NCBI RefSeq assembly: GCF_030445035.2
Contig: NC_080676.1
Span: 14,918,940-14,982,939, forward strand
Length of the DNA: 64,000 nt
Direction of reading: 5' to 3'
Source of the DNA: Dasypus novemcinctus
Lineage: Eukaryota > Chordata > Mammalia > Cingulata > Dasypodidae
Positions within the stretch are counted from its first letter, which is position 1, and each line of letters starts with the position of its first letter. Below are positions 1-9,212 of the stretch, piece after piece. The notes beneath the pieces are model-generated. The model did no database searches. It had not been told where the DNA came from and saw only the letters and a program-made list of their open reading frames with translations. The translations under genes and the position numbers were made by a program.

Positions 1-355
1 TCTACTCCACAGGGAGAGAACAGAAGTGAGAGTCTCTCGCTGGCCCTGAAGAAGCAAACAGACATGCTGTGAACTGTCTTTGGAGCAGTTTTGTGTTCAG
101 GATCTGAAGCAACTTCTAGGAGATGAACATGTTCCCCAGGTGATATCTAACAAGAAAATGGGTAACTCTGTCATACAACTAGAAAGAACAGAATCTGCCA
201 ACAACCAGTGAGCATGGAGAGGACCCCAACCCTCTAAAGAGATCACTTTCCCAGCTGACACCCTTGATTAAAATCTACTGAGAAACTGAGCAGAACACTT
301 AGCTAACTTGTGCCCAGGATACTGACCCACAGAAAATCTGACATAATGAATGTGA
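1..355 (+). mobile_element. MLT1-type MaLR LTR, 3' part
   Basis: The sequence runs from 'gaagcaaacagacatgctgtgaa' through 'gaatctgccaacaacc' to 'ctgacccacagaaaatctg', an order of motifs typical of the second half of MLT1 LTRs. The 5' half lies outside the window. The end is approximate because the poly(A)-signal region is eroded into AT-rich sequence near 350-480. It is old and non-coding. Confidence 0.65.
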
Positions 356-479
356 ATTATTTTTTCTACACAAAATTGGAACTTCAATACAATGTGAAAA
401 AGTGTTTTTTTAATAAATTATATTGGAAAATTATCTTATATCTGAAAGAAAATAAAACTTGGTCCCTATCTCACACCAT

Positions 480-2726
480 ATTTTTTAAAATATATTTTTT
501 ATTTATTTTTAAAGAACTTAGATTACATAAAATATTACATTTAAAAAAAGGGATTCCCATATGCTCCTCTCTCCACACCTCCCGCTTTTCCCAACATTAA
601 CAAATTATATCATTAGTGTGGTACATTCATCGCCAATTGATGGACACATTTTGGAGCATTGCTACTAAGCATGGATTACACTTTACATTGTTGTTTAAAA
701 TCTCTCCAACTCAATTCTGCAGGTTATGGCAGGATATATAATGGTCTGTATCTGACATTCCAATGTCATTCAGAACAATTCCAAGTCCTGAAAATGCCTC
801 CATATAACACCTCTTGTTCCCTCTCCCTGACTTCAGCACTTTCCGTGGCCACTGTCTTCACATCAAGGATATAATTTCTTTCATTGCTAGAATCACAATA
901 AGTCTATAGTCGAATACCAGTAAGTCCACTCTAGTCCATATTTTATTCCCCAATCTTGATGATTCTGATGTTGATGTCCACTCCCCCTCTAATTGAGAGG
1001 GGGCTTTTATCCCATATGGCTGATAGATGGGGCTCTTGCTTGCAGTTGTAGACTCTCTCAGTTCCTTGGCGTGGTAGTTGTCCATCCTCACCTCCTTGTT
1101 AGTTGTTCTGGGTGAATCCAGTGAACCAGGGAGTAGGTTTTGCAACTCTGCTGAGGATCAGGGGCCAAATGGAACATGGACAACCCAGAGATTCAAGACT
1201 CTTGGATGTACACCAACCAACTCCAGCACCAACGATAGGTTCAAATAGAAGGAACAGAAGAGACATATGTAGAGAAGTCTCATCTGAGTCTAACTCTGTC
1301 ACACTTTGGAACACAAATTCCAACATAGGGCCCACTGGCAAGGCACCAAATTCCAGAGCTATCTGTATGACCTTAAGACCTGGGTGTCTCCAGAGCCCTC
1401 AGGAGCCTCATTCTTTGGGTTAGTATCTACTTTGGCTGTCTATGAGATCCTGCTGTGACGTACATAAGTGTTACCTCTCTGATGACCTCCCGACTCACTT
1501 TGAAGTCTCTTAGCCATATAAACTCATTTGTCCTTACCTTTTCCCCCTTTTATTCAATACCTTTTTCCATCACCAGCAGTTGCTTGGTGGTAATCCCTCA
1601 GTGCCATGGTAGTAATTCCCCAGTGCCTCAGGTTCATCCTGGGAGTCATGCCATTACTGGGGGGGGGGAAGGTAAAGCATTTATATGCTGAGTCTGACTT
1701 ACAGAGAGGTTACATTTGAGCAAAATGGAGGCTCTCAGGAAGTAACTCTTAGGCATCTTACAGATCTAGGTTAGGTTGCAATTTCAAGAGCAAAAGGCTC
1801 ATAAGCATAGTCATCAACATCAAGGGCCCATCAATGGATCATCCTTCTTCACTAGTCATTACTCCTGTACTTGGGGGATTCTTGCTATTCCATTAGAAAA
1901 TGTGGGAGAACTCCCCAGGATGGGAATTCAATATTCTTTCAGTTGTTGTATGAATCTCTACCTACTGTGGCAATGCCCCATTAACACTTAAACATATTTA
2001 CATAACTTATATGTATGCCCATGTGAACTTCCCCCAATGTATCCCCCACCACACCAATGATCCTCACTTGCCATAGTTGTAACCTTTTGTGATCCAAAAC
2101 TTATTAAAAAAATGAAGCCAAGGATATTGCCAAATTCATTTAACAGGAAAATGAAATAATAATGATAGGTTTAAACATAAGAAATATAATATATAATAAC
2201 TTAGAAAAACTCAAACTAAAATAAAATTTTAAAAATTGGGGTATTAAAAAATAAAAAAGGTTTTTAAAAAATTTGTTTACGTTTTGCCTTTCGTCACTGT
2301 AATATCTGTTTTCCTGTATGTACAGTGGCATTTTCTTCCACTTCTTTCCCAGTGTCTTACTTTTTTTTCATGTTGTCTTCAAAGAAGTTTTAGGTCACAG
2401 TAAAGTCACATACTGAAAAGAGGGGACTCTCATATACCCAACATCCCTGCGTTTTCCCTCTTCCCTAGTAATAACCTTTTTACTTGTGGATGGTTCATTT
2501 GTTACAACTGATGTACAAATACTGAAACATTTTAGAGTATATACATTTATAAATTTTTGATAAAATTTAGCACTGCAAATTTTCCATCACTGCAAGATCA
2601 TGCACAACACTTCCATTGCCCCCTGAACACTCAATCTTCCATATATTCTATTCTTCCCTCTCCTTCCCTAGGGGCCCATGGTGACCATCAAGATTCATCC
2701 CTTGAAGGACAAGATTCATAGATACT
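480..2726 (-). mobile_element. Old LINE-1 3' region in antisense, probably nested pieces
   Basis: On the plus strand the text reads like the complement of mammalian L1 3' UTR. Examples are 'attgctactaagcatgg' near 659, the block 'gagaagtctcatctgagtc' near 1273, and 'ctcatatacccaac' near 2430. Two similar openings (about 490-680 and 2370-2540) suggest at least two fragments. ORFs here are short and not L1 proteins. A 9-base G run is at 1661. The provirus interrupts this block, whose orientation matches the L1 that resumes at 11634. Confidence 0.5.
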
Positions 2727-2732
2727 TGCAAC
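2727..2732. repeat. Target-site duplication, left copy (TGCAAC)
   Basis: TGCAAC directly abuts the left LTR and is repeated at 11628-11633 beyond the right LTR. Six bases is the usual staple of betaretroviral integrases. The perfect match shows that both ends come from one integration event without later LTR recombination. Confidence 0.93.
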
Positions 2733-3127
2733 TGTGGGCTCGCTGGCAGTGATTAGCGGCCCACGAGGTCCGGGCAGCCTTCCACGGCTCGGTGGGAAGC
2801 CCCTAGGCCAGCGCGTAGGCCTAGGTTCTCCAGGCGTGGGGGACGCGCGGTAAAAACCACGGAGACAGCCTGAGCGCAGGAACAAGTCTGCTTTATTGCG
2901 GAAATACACTTGGTTATATAGGGTTGGGTAGAGGGAGGGGCAGGAACTGGGGCGGGTTAACTACGGGGCGGTAGTGGATAGGCGGAGTTGTGCAGGCGGC
3001 TATGAGGTAGGCAGTAGCCAGGGAAGAAGGCAGATTATATATTGGCAACGTGGGCGGGACTGGTGGGAAGGACAGCAACGGCTGGAGGAAGGAGATAACA
3101 AAGGCTGGGGGAAGGGATGCAGCAACA
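2733..3127 (-). repeat. Proviral 3' LTR (395 bp)
   Basis: It is identical in length to the copy at 11233-11627, and the two align without gaps with an 8,500-base offset. Differences are at 2793, 2844, 2946 and 3064, all transitions and three at CpG. On the minus strand a TATATAA box lies at 2920-2914 and an AATAAA at 2897-2892, only about 20 bases downstream. The poly(A) signal is therefore close to the expected cap site, which implies a very short R region, as in several betaretroviruses. Confidence 0.95.
2892..2897 (-). promoter_or_regulatory. Poly(A) signal AATAAA in 3' LTR
   Basis: The minus strand reads CGCAATAAAGC. In the 3' LTR this would direct 3' end formation of proviral transcripts. 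The same signal is at 11392-11397 in the 5' LTR. Confidence 0.75.
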
Positions 3128-3131
3128 ATTG

Positions 3132-3146
3132 CTCCTTCTGTTTTTT
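3132..3146 (-). promoter_or_regulatory. Polypurine tract candidate
   Basis: Read on the minus strand the sequence just before the 3' LTR is AAAAAACAGAAGGAG followed by CAAT and then the LTR's TG. It is purine-rich but interrupted by one C and separated from the LTR by four bases. The position is right for plus-strand priming; the exact boundary is inferred. Confidence 0.6.
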
Positions 3147-3463
3147 AAGGGAGAGTAGATGAAAACAGAGTATCTCTGGGGAGGACGAGGGGTGAGGGGG
3201 CAGAATTGACTGGCTAAGGGCAAATGACATAGCATTTGATCAGGATGCATGTATAGCCCTTAGAGTCGGTACGTGCTAGTGCTAAATGAAATATCTAACC
3301 TGATGTTGCTTTTTTGGGGTGGATAGCACTGTGGCTAACTTAACTGCAAAATTTCTCTGACGTATAGCAATAAAGGGGGGCGGGGGGTGCACCCAAGCCC
3401 TTTACGCCGAGGGAAACAAACCCGTGCCGGCGGCTACGGTCAGGGAGTTCTACAGTAAGCAGC

Positions 3464-5605
3464 TTACAGGCAGGAAGTACAGTGGGAAGGGGGGCGAGGA
3501 CATGGTCGAGATTGAGGAATGGAATCAGAAGCAACGAGACGTTGGTAATGAATTTGGACAAATGAGGAGAATACACTGTCAGCATGATCTTTGGCAAGGC
3601 GGATGATTCGTCGAATGGCCCAGGGACCGACGGTGAGGCCCAGGACAATGAGCAGAACTGGGGTTAGTAACGGGAGGAGATAGGGGAGGAGGGGCTGCAG
3701 GAAGCCCCAGGAACCAGCAGTTTGGGCTCGTTCAAGTCGGCGTTGGTTGAGACCTTTTTCAAATTCTTTTAAGCTAGAGTCTACTAAGCCGGTATAGTTA
3801 GCATAAACGCAGCATTCTTCTCCTAGAGCAGTACATAGGCCACCTTCTTTAAGGAGGAGGAGGTCAAGGCCTCGGCGGTTTTGCAGGACAACCTCAGAGA
3901 GAGAATTAAGAGAGTCTTTAAGGTATTTGACTGCATCACGGAGGTAGATGATATCAGAGTCTACTGCTTGTCTGAGGTTTTGGAGGGCAGATGCTTGTGT
4001 GGCTAGAGCTGCAACACCAGTGGCAGCTCCAGCTGCAGCTAGGAGGGAAGTGACAGTGAGTACAGCAGTAATAGGTTCGTGTTTGTGGAGGTAAATAGCT
4101 TCTTGCGTGTGATCAAAGGCTTCAAAGAAATGTAGAGGAGTGTGATAAATGACTCGAGGTGTGAGGAGGATAAGAGCACATGTTTCTTTGGTCTTGTTAA
4201 GTGTAGCAACAGATAAGCATGGAGTAAGTCCGGTGGAAGAGCAAAGCCATAGGGTAGTGTTTAGAGGAATTAAGTATTTGGTAGAGATATTTGGGGAGGT
4301 ATAGTTGGCACAGGCTGTAAGGCTGGGAGTGCGAGAAGAACGGGGGTGAATGCATAAACCTTTGGAAGAGATGTGCGTAAAAGTGAGTGGGACATGAGTA
4401 GATTGATTCCAATTGCAGGAAGAGGGGGAATCGTCGGTGGAGGAAGTAAAGAGTGGTGAAGGAATAGCAAGTGGATCATAGAGGGGGAGGCTGGGGGAAA
4501 GACACAACCAGCAAGAGCGAGTGAGGTTGGGGTGGGAGGCGTTGAGAGAGAAATAGGAGGCGTTTAGGAGTTTGAAGTAGGGACTAGAGGAGATGAGAGG
4601 ATGTGGTTGTAAATCTGAAGCAGGGGGGGAAGTGGGCCTAGTAGAAGGAACGAAGGCGGTCGAGGTGGAAGAGATTTTGAGGGGAGTAGATGAGGACGGA
4701 AGAAGGTGAACAGTGGGTGGGGGAGGAGGGTTAAGGATGTGGTTGGGACCAATAGCAGAGAGTGGGGCGGAGACAGATCTTTTCATTATAATAAAAAAGG
4801 CACCAGGGTCATACTCGGTCATATACAGACGGATCCCCCAAGTGCGGCCTGTGAACCACTGATCTGAATTAGGGTCTTTGACAGAAAGTGTGACGTGGTC
4901 CCATCGATTTCCATACTTGAGAGTGAGATATGGGTCTTTGTCTTTTGGGGTTGTAGACAGGCCATAGGCTATGGTTTCACAGCCCCAGGATGGGCAGTAG
5001 TAATGTGTCGGATCATGACAGCCTCTCACTGAAGGGGGGCATATATAGTAACCGGAAAGAGTTTTCCCGTAGGGGCCAGTAAGGCCACTGCTAGGGGTGC
5101 CTGAGCACTTGGGTCGGGGTGGCAACTTATTACTGATGTATCCCATGTTAAATGTATTTATAACAGAGCTTGAGATTTTAGTATCTGTGTGATCGTATCC
5201 AGCTAGCCGGCAAACGTGCAGCGTGAAGGAGGGGGCTCCAGCAGTCACGTTGAAGGCGAGAAGTTTTTCAAACTGCCAGAGGCTGAGGGTCCAATTGAAG
5301 GGCTGGTGATTCAGGTTGGCGGTAGCAGAGGAGGCTAGAGATAGCATGAGGATAAGGAGATGAATGAGACGGGGGAGGGTGGAGGGGCAGGAGGCGGGGG
5401 TCTGGATAGAGCGGGCTTGTCTGAGGAGTTGAAGAATTTGGCGTTCGATGGGGTCATCATCTTCAAGAGAAAGTCGGCTTAGGCGGCGGGCAAAGAAGCA
5501 TTGTCGACATCGTTCGCGGCGAGAGAGAGCTGGTGTGGTCCCCATGGGCGACGGTGTTGGGGTAGTAGGCTCAGATGAATGTACTTGGGGGCGCATAGTG
5601 GTCAT
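3464..5605 (-). CDS. env: Env glycoprotein, gamma/type D-like, open reading frame intact
   Basis: The envelope precursor (SU plus TM) would mediate entry; 713 residues if the ATG at 5605 is used. The same frame stays open upstream to a Met at 5860, but that part overlaps a small ORF, and 5605 gives a 96-residue leader. Visible parts: arginine-rich stretch at residues 28-45, hydrophobic signal core 80-95 with likely cleavage after 'SSATA', SU with about ten N-x-S/T sites, CWLC at 365-368, fusion-peptide-like 512-535, a heptad helix with an immunosuppressive-domain-like segment at 574-590, CX6CC at 591-599, membrane span about 636-658, and YQRL at 687-690 in the tail. CWLC with CX6CC is the gamma/type D arrangement. 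Oddity: the SU/TM boundary reads HKHE (507-510) and no basic furin-type motif is seen. Expression would need a spliced RNA from the donor near 11136. Confidence 0.93.
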   Translation of the reverse strand: MTTMRPQVHSSEPTTPTPSPMGTTPALSRRERCRQCFFARRLSRLSLEDDDPIERQILQLLRQARSIQTPASCPSTLPRLIHLLILMLSLASSATANLNHQPFNWTLSLWQFEKLLAFNVTAGAPSFTLHVCRLAGYDHTDTKISSSVINTFNMGYISNKLPPRPKCSGTPSSGLTGPYGKTLSGYYICPPSVRGCHDPTHYYCPSWGCETIAYGLSTTPKDKDPYLTLKYGNRWDHVTLSVKDPNSDQWFTGRTWGIRLYMTEYDPGAFFIIMKRSVSAPLSAIGPNHILNPPPPPTVHLLPSSSTPLKISSTSTAFVPSTRPTSPPASDLQPHPLISSSPYFKLLNASYFSLNASHPNLTRSCWLCLSPSLPLYDPLAIPSPLFTSSTDDSPSSCNWNQSTHVPLTFTHISSKGLCIHPRSSRTPSLTACANYTSPNISTKYLIPLNTTLWLCSSTGLTPCLSVATLNKTKETCALILLTPRVIYHTPLHFFEAFDHTQEAIYLHKHEPITAVLTVTSLLAAAGAATGVAALATQASALQNLRQAVDSDIIYLRDAVKYLKDSLNSLSEVVLQNRRGLDLLLLKEGGLCTALGEECCVYANYTGLVDSSLKEFEKGLNQRRLERAQTAGSWGFLQPLLPYLLPLLTPVLLIVLGLTVGPWAIRRIIRLAKDHADSVFSSFVQIHYQRLVASDSIPQSRPCPRPPSHCTSCL

Positions 5606-5805
5606 GGGAGAAGGACTACAAGAGAGATGAGGATAGCAATTAGAAGCAACCAGGCAATAGCGAGGAGAAGACGTTGACGAAGGTTCCAGTCTGTTGGGGC
5701 TGTGGCTGCGAGACAGACAGCTGAAAAGATTGTTAGAAAAATGAAAATTGCAAGAAAAAAGCAAAGTAAGAGTGGGTGGGAGGGGAGCTTGAGGAGCATT
5801 TGCAC
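5602..5805 (-). CDS. Small hydrophobic ORF overlapping the env start
   Basis: A 67-codon frame starts at an ATG at 5805. Its TGA stop shares bases with the proposed env ATG (ATGA on the minus strand, 5605-5602). The product would have two strongly hydrophobic segments, about residues 11-33 and 46-66, separated by a short polar stretch (TDWNLRQR). I do not recognise it in any retroviral family. It could be a leaky upstream ORF on the env RNA, a small membrane accessory protein, or chance. The high hydrophobicity and the exact overlap are the only arguments for it. The env frame upstream of 5605 overlaps it in a different phase, so only one of the two is likely to be translated there. Confidence 0.35.
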   Translation of the reverse strand: MQMLLKLPSHPLLLCFFLAIFIFLTIFSAVCLAATAPTDWNLRQRLLLAIAWLLLIAILISLVVLLP

Positions 5806-6044
5806 GGTGAGTTCCCTTTATTGATAGGTTATAAGGCACGTTTTGGTGAAGGTCAGGCACTTGTCAACGGCGGGTTGCGGAGGTAGCAGAGGCTTCTCTT
5901 GTGCAGAGTTGGGTCTTTGGAAAGATCTGGAATGACAAAAAGGAAAAAAGAGCCCCCATAGAGGAGGGGCAATCAGCAGAAAGAAACTTAGAGAGAGCAC
6001 TTATTGGAATAGAAACATTTTTAGGAGGGGGCTTGGCCGATGTC
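5606..6044 (-). other. pol-env interval with overlapping small ORFs
   Basis: About 440 bases separate the pol stop at 6045 from the proposed env ATG. Besides the 67-codon ORF there are frames of 66 codons (6064-5864, starting inside pol) and 60 codons (6000-5818). None has a recognisable domain. The env splice acceptor should lie here, but I cannot choose between the several pyrimidine-rich AG sites. Confidence 0.5.
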
Positions 6045-9000
6045 TCAATCATTGCCATTAGCATTGTGTTCTGGTATCAAAGGACGTGGGATGTCTTCGG
6101 GGTCTGGCGCTAGTGGGCGTGGGATATCATCTAGGTCAAGCTGCTGTGTTGCAGGCCGGATGTACCTTCCTGGGACCCAAAGAGGCTGTCGTTCTGTTTC
6201 TGGGAAAATACAGGCGAACCCTCTTCCTTGTGCTAGCAGAGGGGCAGGTTCTTCTTGCCAGCGATTGGAAGCTGGGTCTTTCCAGTAGACCACAGGAGTT
6301 TGGGAAGGCGGCCACATAGGTCCCCAATGCTTATGCGTGGGAGAGAGTCCTTGACTATCAAAAGTTAGGAGATTGTGATGGATGAGACAAGCTGTTACAA
6401 CATCTGCTGGAGCTTTGTGGGGGGAAGAGGCTTTCTCTTTTTGAATGAGTAGCTTGAGCTGTTGATGAGTGCGTTCGACAATTCCTTGTCCTTGTGGGTT
6501 ATACGGAATGCCGAAGTGATGTGTGATGTGATACATTTGCACAAAGTTGGCAAAGGAAGCACTGCGGTATGCTGGCCCGTTATCTGTTTTGAGGTCCCAC
6601 GGGACTCCCATGAACAGAATGGCTTGGCGAAGAGCCTTGATGCAATGTTTGGCACTCTCCCCTGCGAGGGGCACCGCGTAGCACAGATGGGAAAAGGTGT
6701 CAATGGCTACGTGAAGATACTTGAAGCGGCCGAAGGTGCTGACATGAGTGACATCTAGTTGCCACCGCGAGTTAGGTCGGAGGCCGCGAGGGTTGACACC
6801 TCGGGGTTGCAGGGGCCCCAGAGGGAGGAGAGGGGCGCACACGCGGCACGAGCGCACTAGGTGCTTGCAGGTTTCAGCGGGTAATTCTGGATAGAGCTTG
6901 CGAATTGTCCGCGCTGAGTAATGAAACCGCGAGTGCAGCAACTTAGCGTGGTTGATGGGGTCTCCAAGCAGATTTTCATCCACAACATAATCTTTGCAGG
7001 CTAAAGGAAATACTCTAAAGCTTGACACCGCCGCATCGGCAAGGTTGTTGCCGTGGGCAAGGGGCCCCGAAAGGTTGGAATGACTTCGCAAATGTGTGAT
7101 GAACCAGGGCTGCTGTCTCGTTTCAAGTAAGCGCTGCATGAAGGCAAGCGCTCGGTCAATGTTTGAATCACCTGGCAAAAAGGTGGCAAGTGGCAGGCTG
7201 CGACAAACTTGTAGTGTGTATAGGCTGTCTGTAAAGATATTGAGAGGCTGGCTTGGGTGGAGATTGAGGACCGCTGCGACCGCTAGGAGCTCGCCTACTT
7301 GAACAGAAAAGTCATTGGCGAATACTAAGTGCTGGGGCTCAGGTTTTCCAGGAGTGTAGATAACGGCTGCAAACGCTGTTTTTGAGGCGTCTGTGAAGGC
7401 AGTGATGGCTGATGGAATGGGGTTCCGCGCAGGCAACGGGCGGAACGGGTTAGAGAATGCTAACTGAGACACCCCTTGCAGCAAACGGTGATGAGGGTAG
7501 TGATTATCAAAGGAGCCGCGAAAGAGCTCTACTAAGCTCTGCATCTGGGTATTGTTCATAATAAGGGAAGAAACTTCTTTGGCATCAAGAGGCCAAATAA
7601 TAGTGTGCGGTGGGATACCATACGTTTGTATGGAAAGGAAGACTAAGTCAGTGGCCAACGCAATCCAGGCCCTTAGGAAAGGGCAGATTTTTGGGAGTTT
7701 GCTCTTTGACGTGTGCAGAAAAAGAAGAGGACCATCTTGCCACAGGAGACCTGTCGGGGTGACCGGCGTCCGTAGAACCAGGGCAAAGATTGGAAGATCT
7801 GGAGAGAATCGCTCGAGGCGGCATTGCTGAAGCGCATCACTGACTTGTTGGACGGCTTCTTGCGCAGCGCGGGTGATGGTGATCTTTTGCCGGACTGCAG
7901 CAGGTGGGCTATCTTTGGTTTGCAGAAGCTCGAAGAGAGGCTGCATTTGTGCTGTCGTGATGGGAAGAGCTGATCGAAGCCAATTGATTTGCCCACAAAG
8001 TTGCTGAAGTTCAGTCAGTGTCATAGTGGGAGAGATGTGCAGCTGAGGGCTTGACGGTTGTATGAAGTGATGGAAATGAAAGCCCAAGAATTGAAAAGGA
8101 GGTTTGAGGTTTATTTTGTCTGACTGTACGGTAAGCCCGAGACTCGAGAGGTTGGTCATCACTGCAGAAAGCAGGTCATTGAGAAGGGTGCTAGAACTCG
8201 CTGCTAAGAGAAGATCGTCCATATAATGGATGATGTATGTTTCTTCAGGCTGGAAATGAGAGCGCAGCAGCTCGAGGGCACAGTTGACATAAAGCTGGCA
8301 CATGGTGGGGCTATTCCGCATACCTTGTGGTAGCACTCTCCACTGGAATCGGCGTGCTGCGCCCTGGTTGTTAGTGCGTGGGACTGTAAATGCAAATCGT
8401 GGGCAGTCCCGCGGGTGAAGAGGAATGGAGAAAAAACAGTCCTTGATGTCGATGGTCGCCGCATGAAAATGCTGGGGGACTGCAGTAGGATGGGGGCAGC
8501 CTGGCTGGGGTGACCCCATCGGCTTGATGTGCTTGTTGATTTCTCGAAGGTCGTGGAGAAGGCGGAACTTGCTAGTGTTTTTTTTGTTAATGACAAAGAT
8601 TGGTGAGTTGTAGGGACTGGTGGACGGCTCAATGTGCCCCGCTTGTAGTTGTTCCTCGACGAGGGCAGAGAGAGCCTGTAACTTGTGCACGGGCAAGGGC
8701 CACTGCTCGACCCAGATGGGCTCCTCTGTGTCCCATTCCAGAGGGATAGGGTCAGGTCTTGAGACAGGAGCAGTGGCCCCTAGAAGGGGGGGGGGCAGCG
8801 CGGCTGAGAAGGCTTCTGTGGTGATTCGAGCTTTTAGCTGGCTGAGGACATCTCGTCCCCACAGGATGGTTTGAACTGAAGAAAGGACGAGTGGACGAAT
8901 TTGGCCTTCGTGACCTTCTCGATCGTTCCAATGCAAAGGCTGTGATGTCTTCCAGGAGGTAGCAGCTCCCGTGGCGCCAATGACTTGAGGGCCGGTTTCG

Positions 9001-9212
9001 AGGGGCCAGTGGTTGAAGGCAGCGATTTCAAAGGGAATACAAGAGATTTCAGCACCAGAGTCTAAGAGCCCTTCAAGCCACTGCCCGTTGATTTTGAGCT
9101 CGAGGGACGGTTTCTGGTGACGTGTGATAGGCATTGTCCACATTAGGGCTTTGGAGCTCTCTTGAAGGCCTCTTGGGAGAGGGGCTGAGGCCTGCCCCGT
9201 TGGAAGTTTAAA
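6045..9212 (-). CDS. pol: Pro-Pol: protease, reverse transcriptase, RNase H, integrase
   Basis: The frame is entered by -1 frameshift at 9212; it is open upstream to 9368, from which residues are numbered. Protease: LLDSGAE with the active-site Asp at 103. RT: first catalytic Asp at 307 (IDIKD), YMDD at 382-385. RNase H acidic residues D660, E693, D714 and D778. Integrase: HHCC zinc site H812, H816, C841, C844; catalytic D872, D929 and E965, the last two 35 residues apart; C-terminal WVPGRYIRP at 1065-1073. Every catalytic residue expected for these enzymes is present, so the polyprotein could be active. Betaretroviruses usually keep pro in its own frame with a dUTPase. Here protease runs directly into RT in one frame, with neither dUTPase nor G-patch visible. 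The stop precedes env by 439 bases. Confidence 0.95.
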   Translation of the reverse strand, partial: FKLPTGQASAPLPRGLQESSKALMWTMPITRHQKPSLELKINGQWLEGLLDSGAEISCIPFEIAAFNHWPLETGPQVIGATGAATSWKTSQPLHWNDREGHEGQIRPLVLSSVQTILWGRDVLSQLKARITTEAFSAALPPPLLGATAPVSRPDPIPLEWDTEEPIWVEQWPLPVHKLQALSALVEEQLQAGHIEPSTSPYNSPIFVINKKNTSKFRLLHDLREINKHIKPMGSPQPGCPHPTAVPQHFHAATIDIKDCFFSIPLHPRDCPRFAFTVPRTNNQGAARRFQWRVLPQGMRNSPTMCQLYVNCALELLRSHFQPEETYIIHYMDDLLLAASSSTLLNDLLSAVMTNLSSLGLTVQSDKINLKPPFQFLGFHFHHFIQPSSPQLHISPTMTLTELQQLCGQINWLRSALPITTAQMQPLFELLQTKDSPPAAVRQKITITRAAQEAVQQVSDALQQCRLERFSPDLPIFALVLRTPVTPTGLLWQDGPLLFLHTSKSKLPKICPFLRAWIALATDLVFLSIQTYGIPPHTIIWPLDAKEVSSLIMNNTQMQSLVELFRGSFDNHYPHHRLLQGVSQLAFSNPFRPLPARNPIPSAITAFTDASKTAFAAVIYTPGKPEPQHLVFANDFSVQVGELLAVAAVLNLHPSQPLNIFTDSLYTLQVCRSLPLATFLPGDSNIDRALAFMQRLLETRQQPWFITHLRSHSNLSGPLAHGNNLADAAVSSFRVFPLACKDYVVDENLLGDPINHAKLLHSRFHYSARTIRKLYPELPAETCKHLVRSCRVCAPLLPLGPLQPRGVNPRGLRPNSRWQLDVTHVSTFGRFKYLHVAIDTFSHLCYAVPLAGESAKHCIKALRQAILFMGVPWDLKTDNGPAYRSASFANFVQMYHITHHFGIPYNPQGQGIVERTHQQLKLLIQKEKASSPHKAPADVVTACLIHHNLLTFDSQGLSPTHKHWGPMWPPSQTPVVYWKDPASNRWQEEPAPLLAQGRGFACIFPETERQPLWVPGRYIRPATQQLDLDDIPRPLAPDPEDIPRPLIPEHNANGND

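Noticed and set aside
3000-3250. Minus-strand frames of 71-76 codons crossing into the 3' LTR, considered as a superantigen-like gene
   Set aside because: They are short, proline/serine-rich, and shared with the LTR's other end; no membrane segment or known motif.
3340-3648. 102-codon minus-strand frame overlapping the env 3' end
   Set aside because: It lies in another phase of env, has no domain, and is low-complexity; probably a shadow of env.
5606-5860. Env starting at the Met at 5860
   Set aside because: The extra 85 residues have no leader character and overlap a two-segment hydrophobic ORF; start at 5605 gives a plausible leader. Not excluded.
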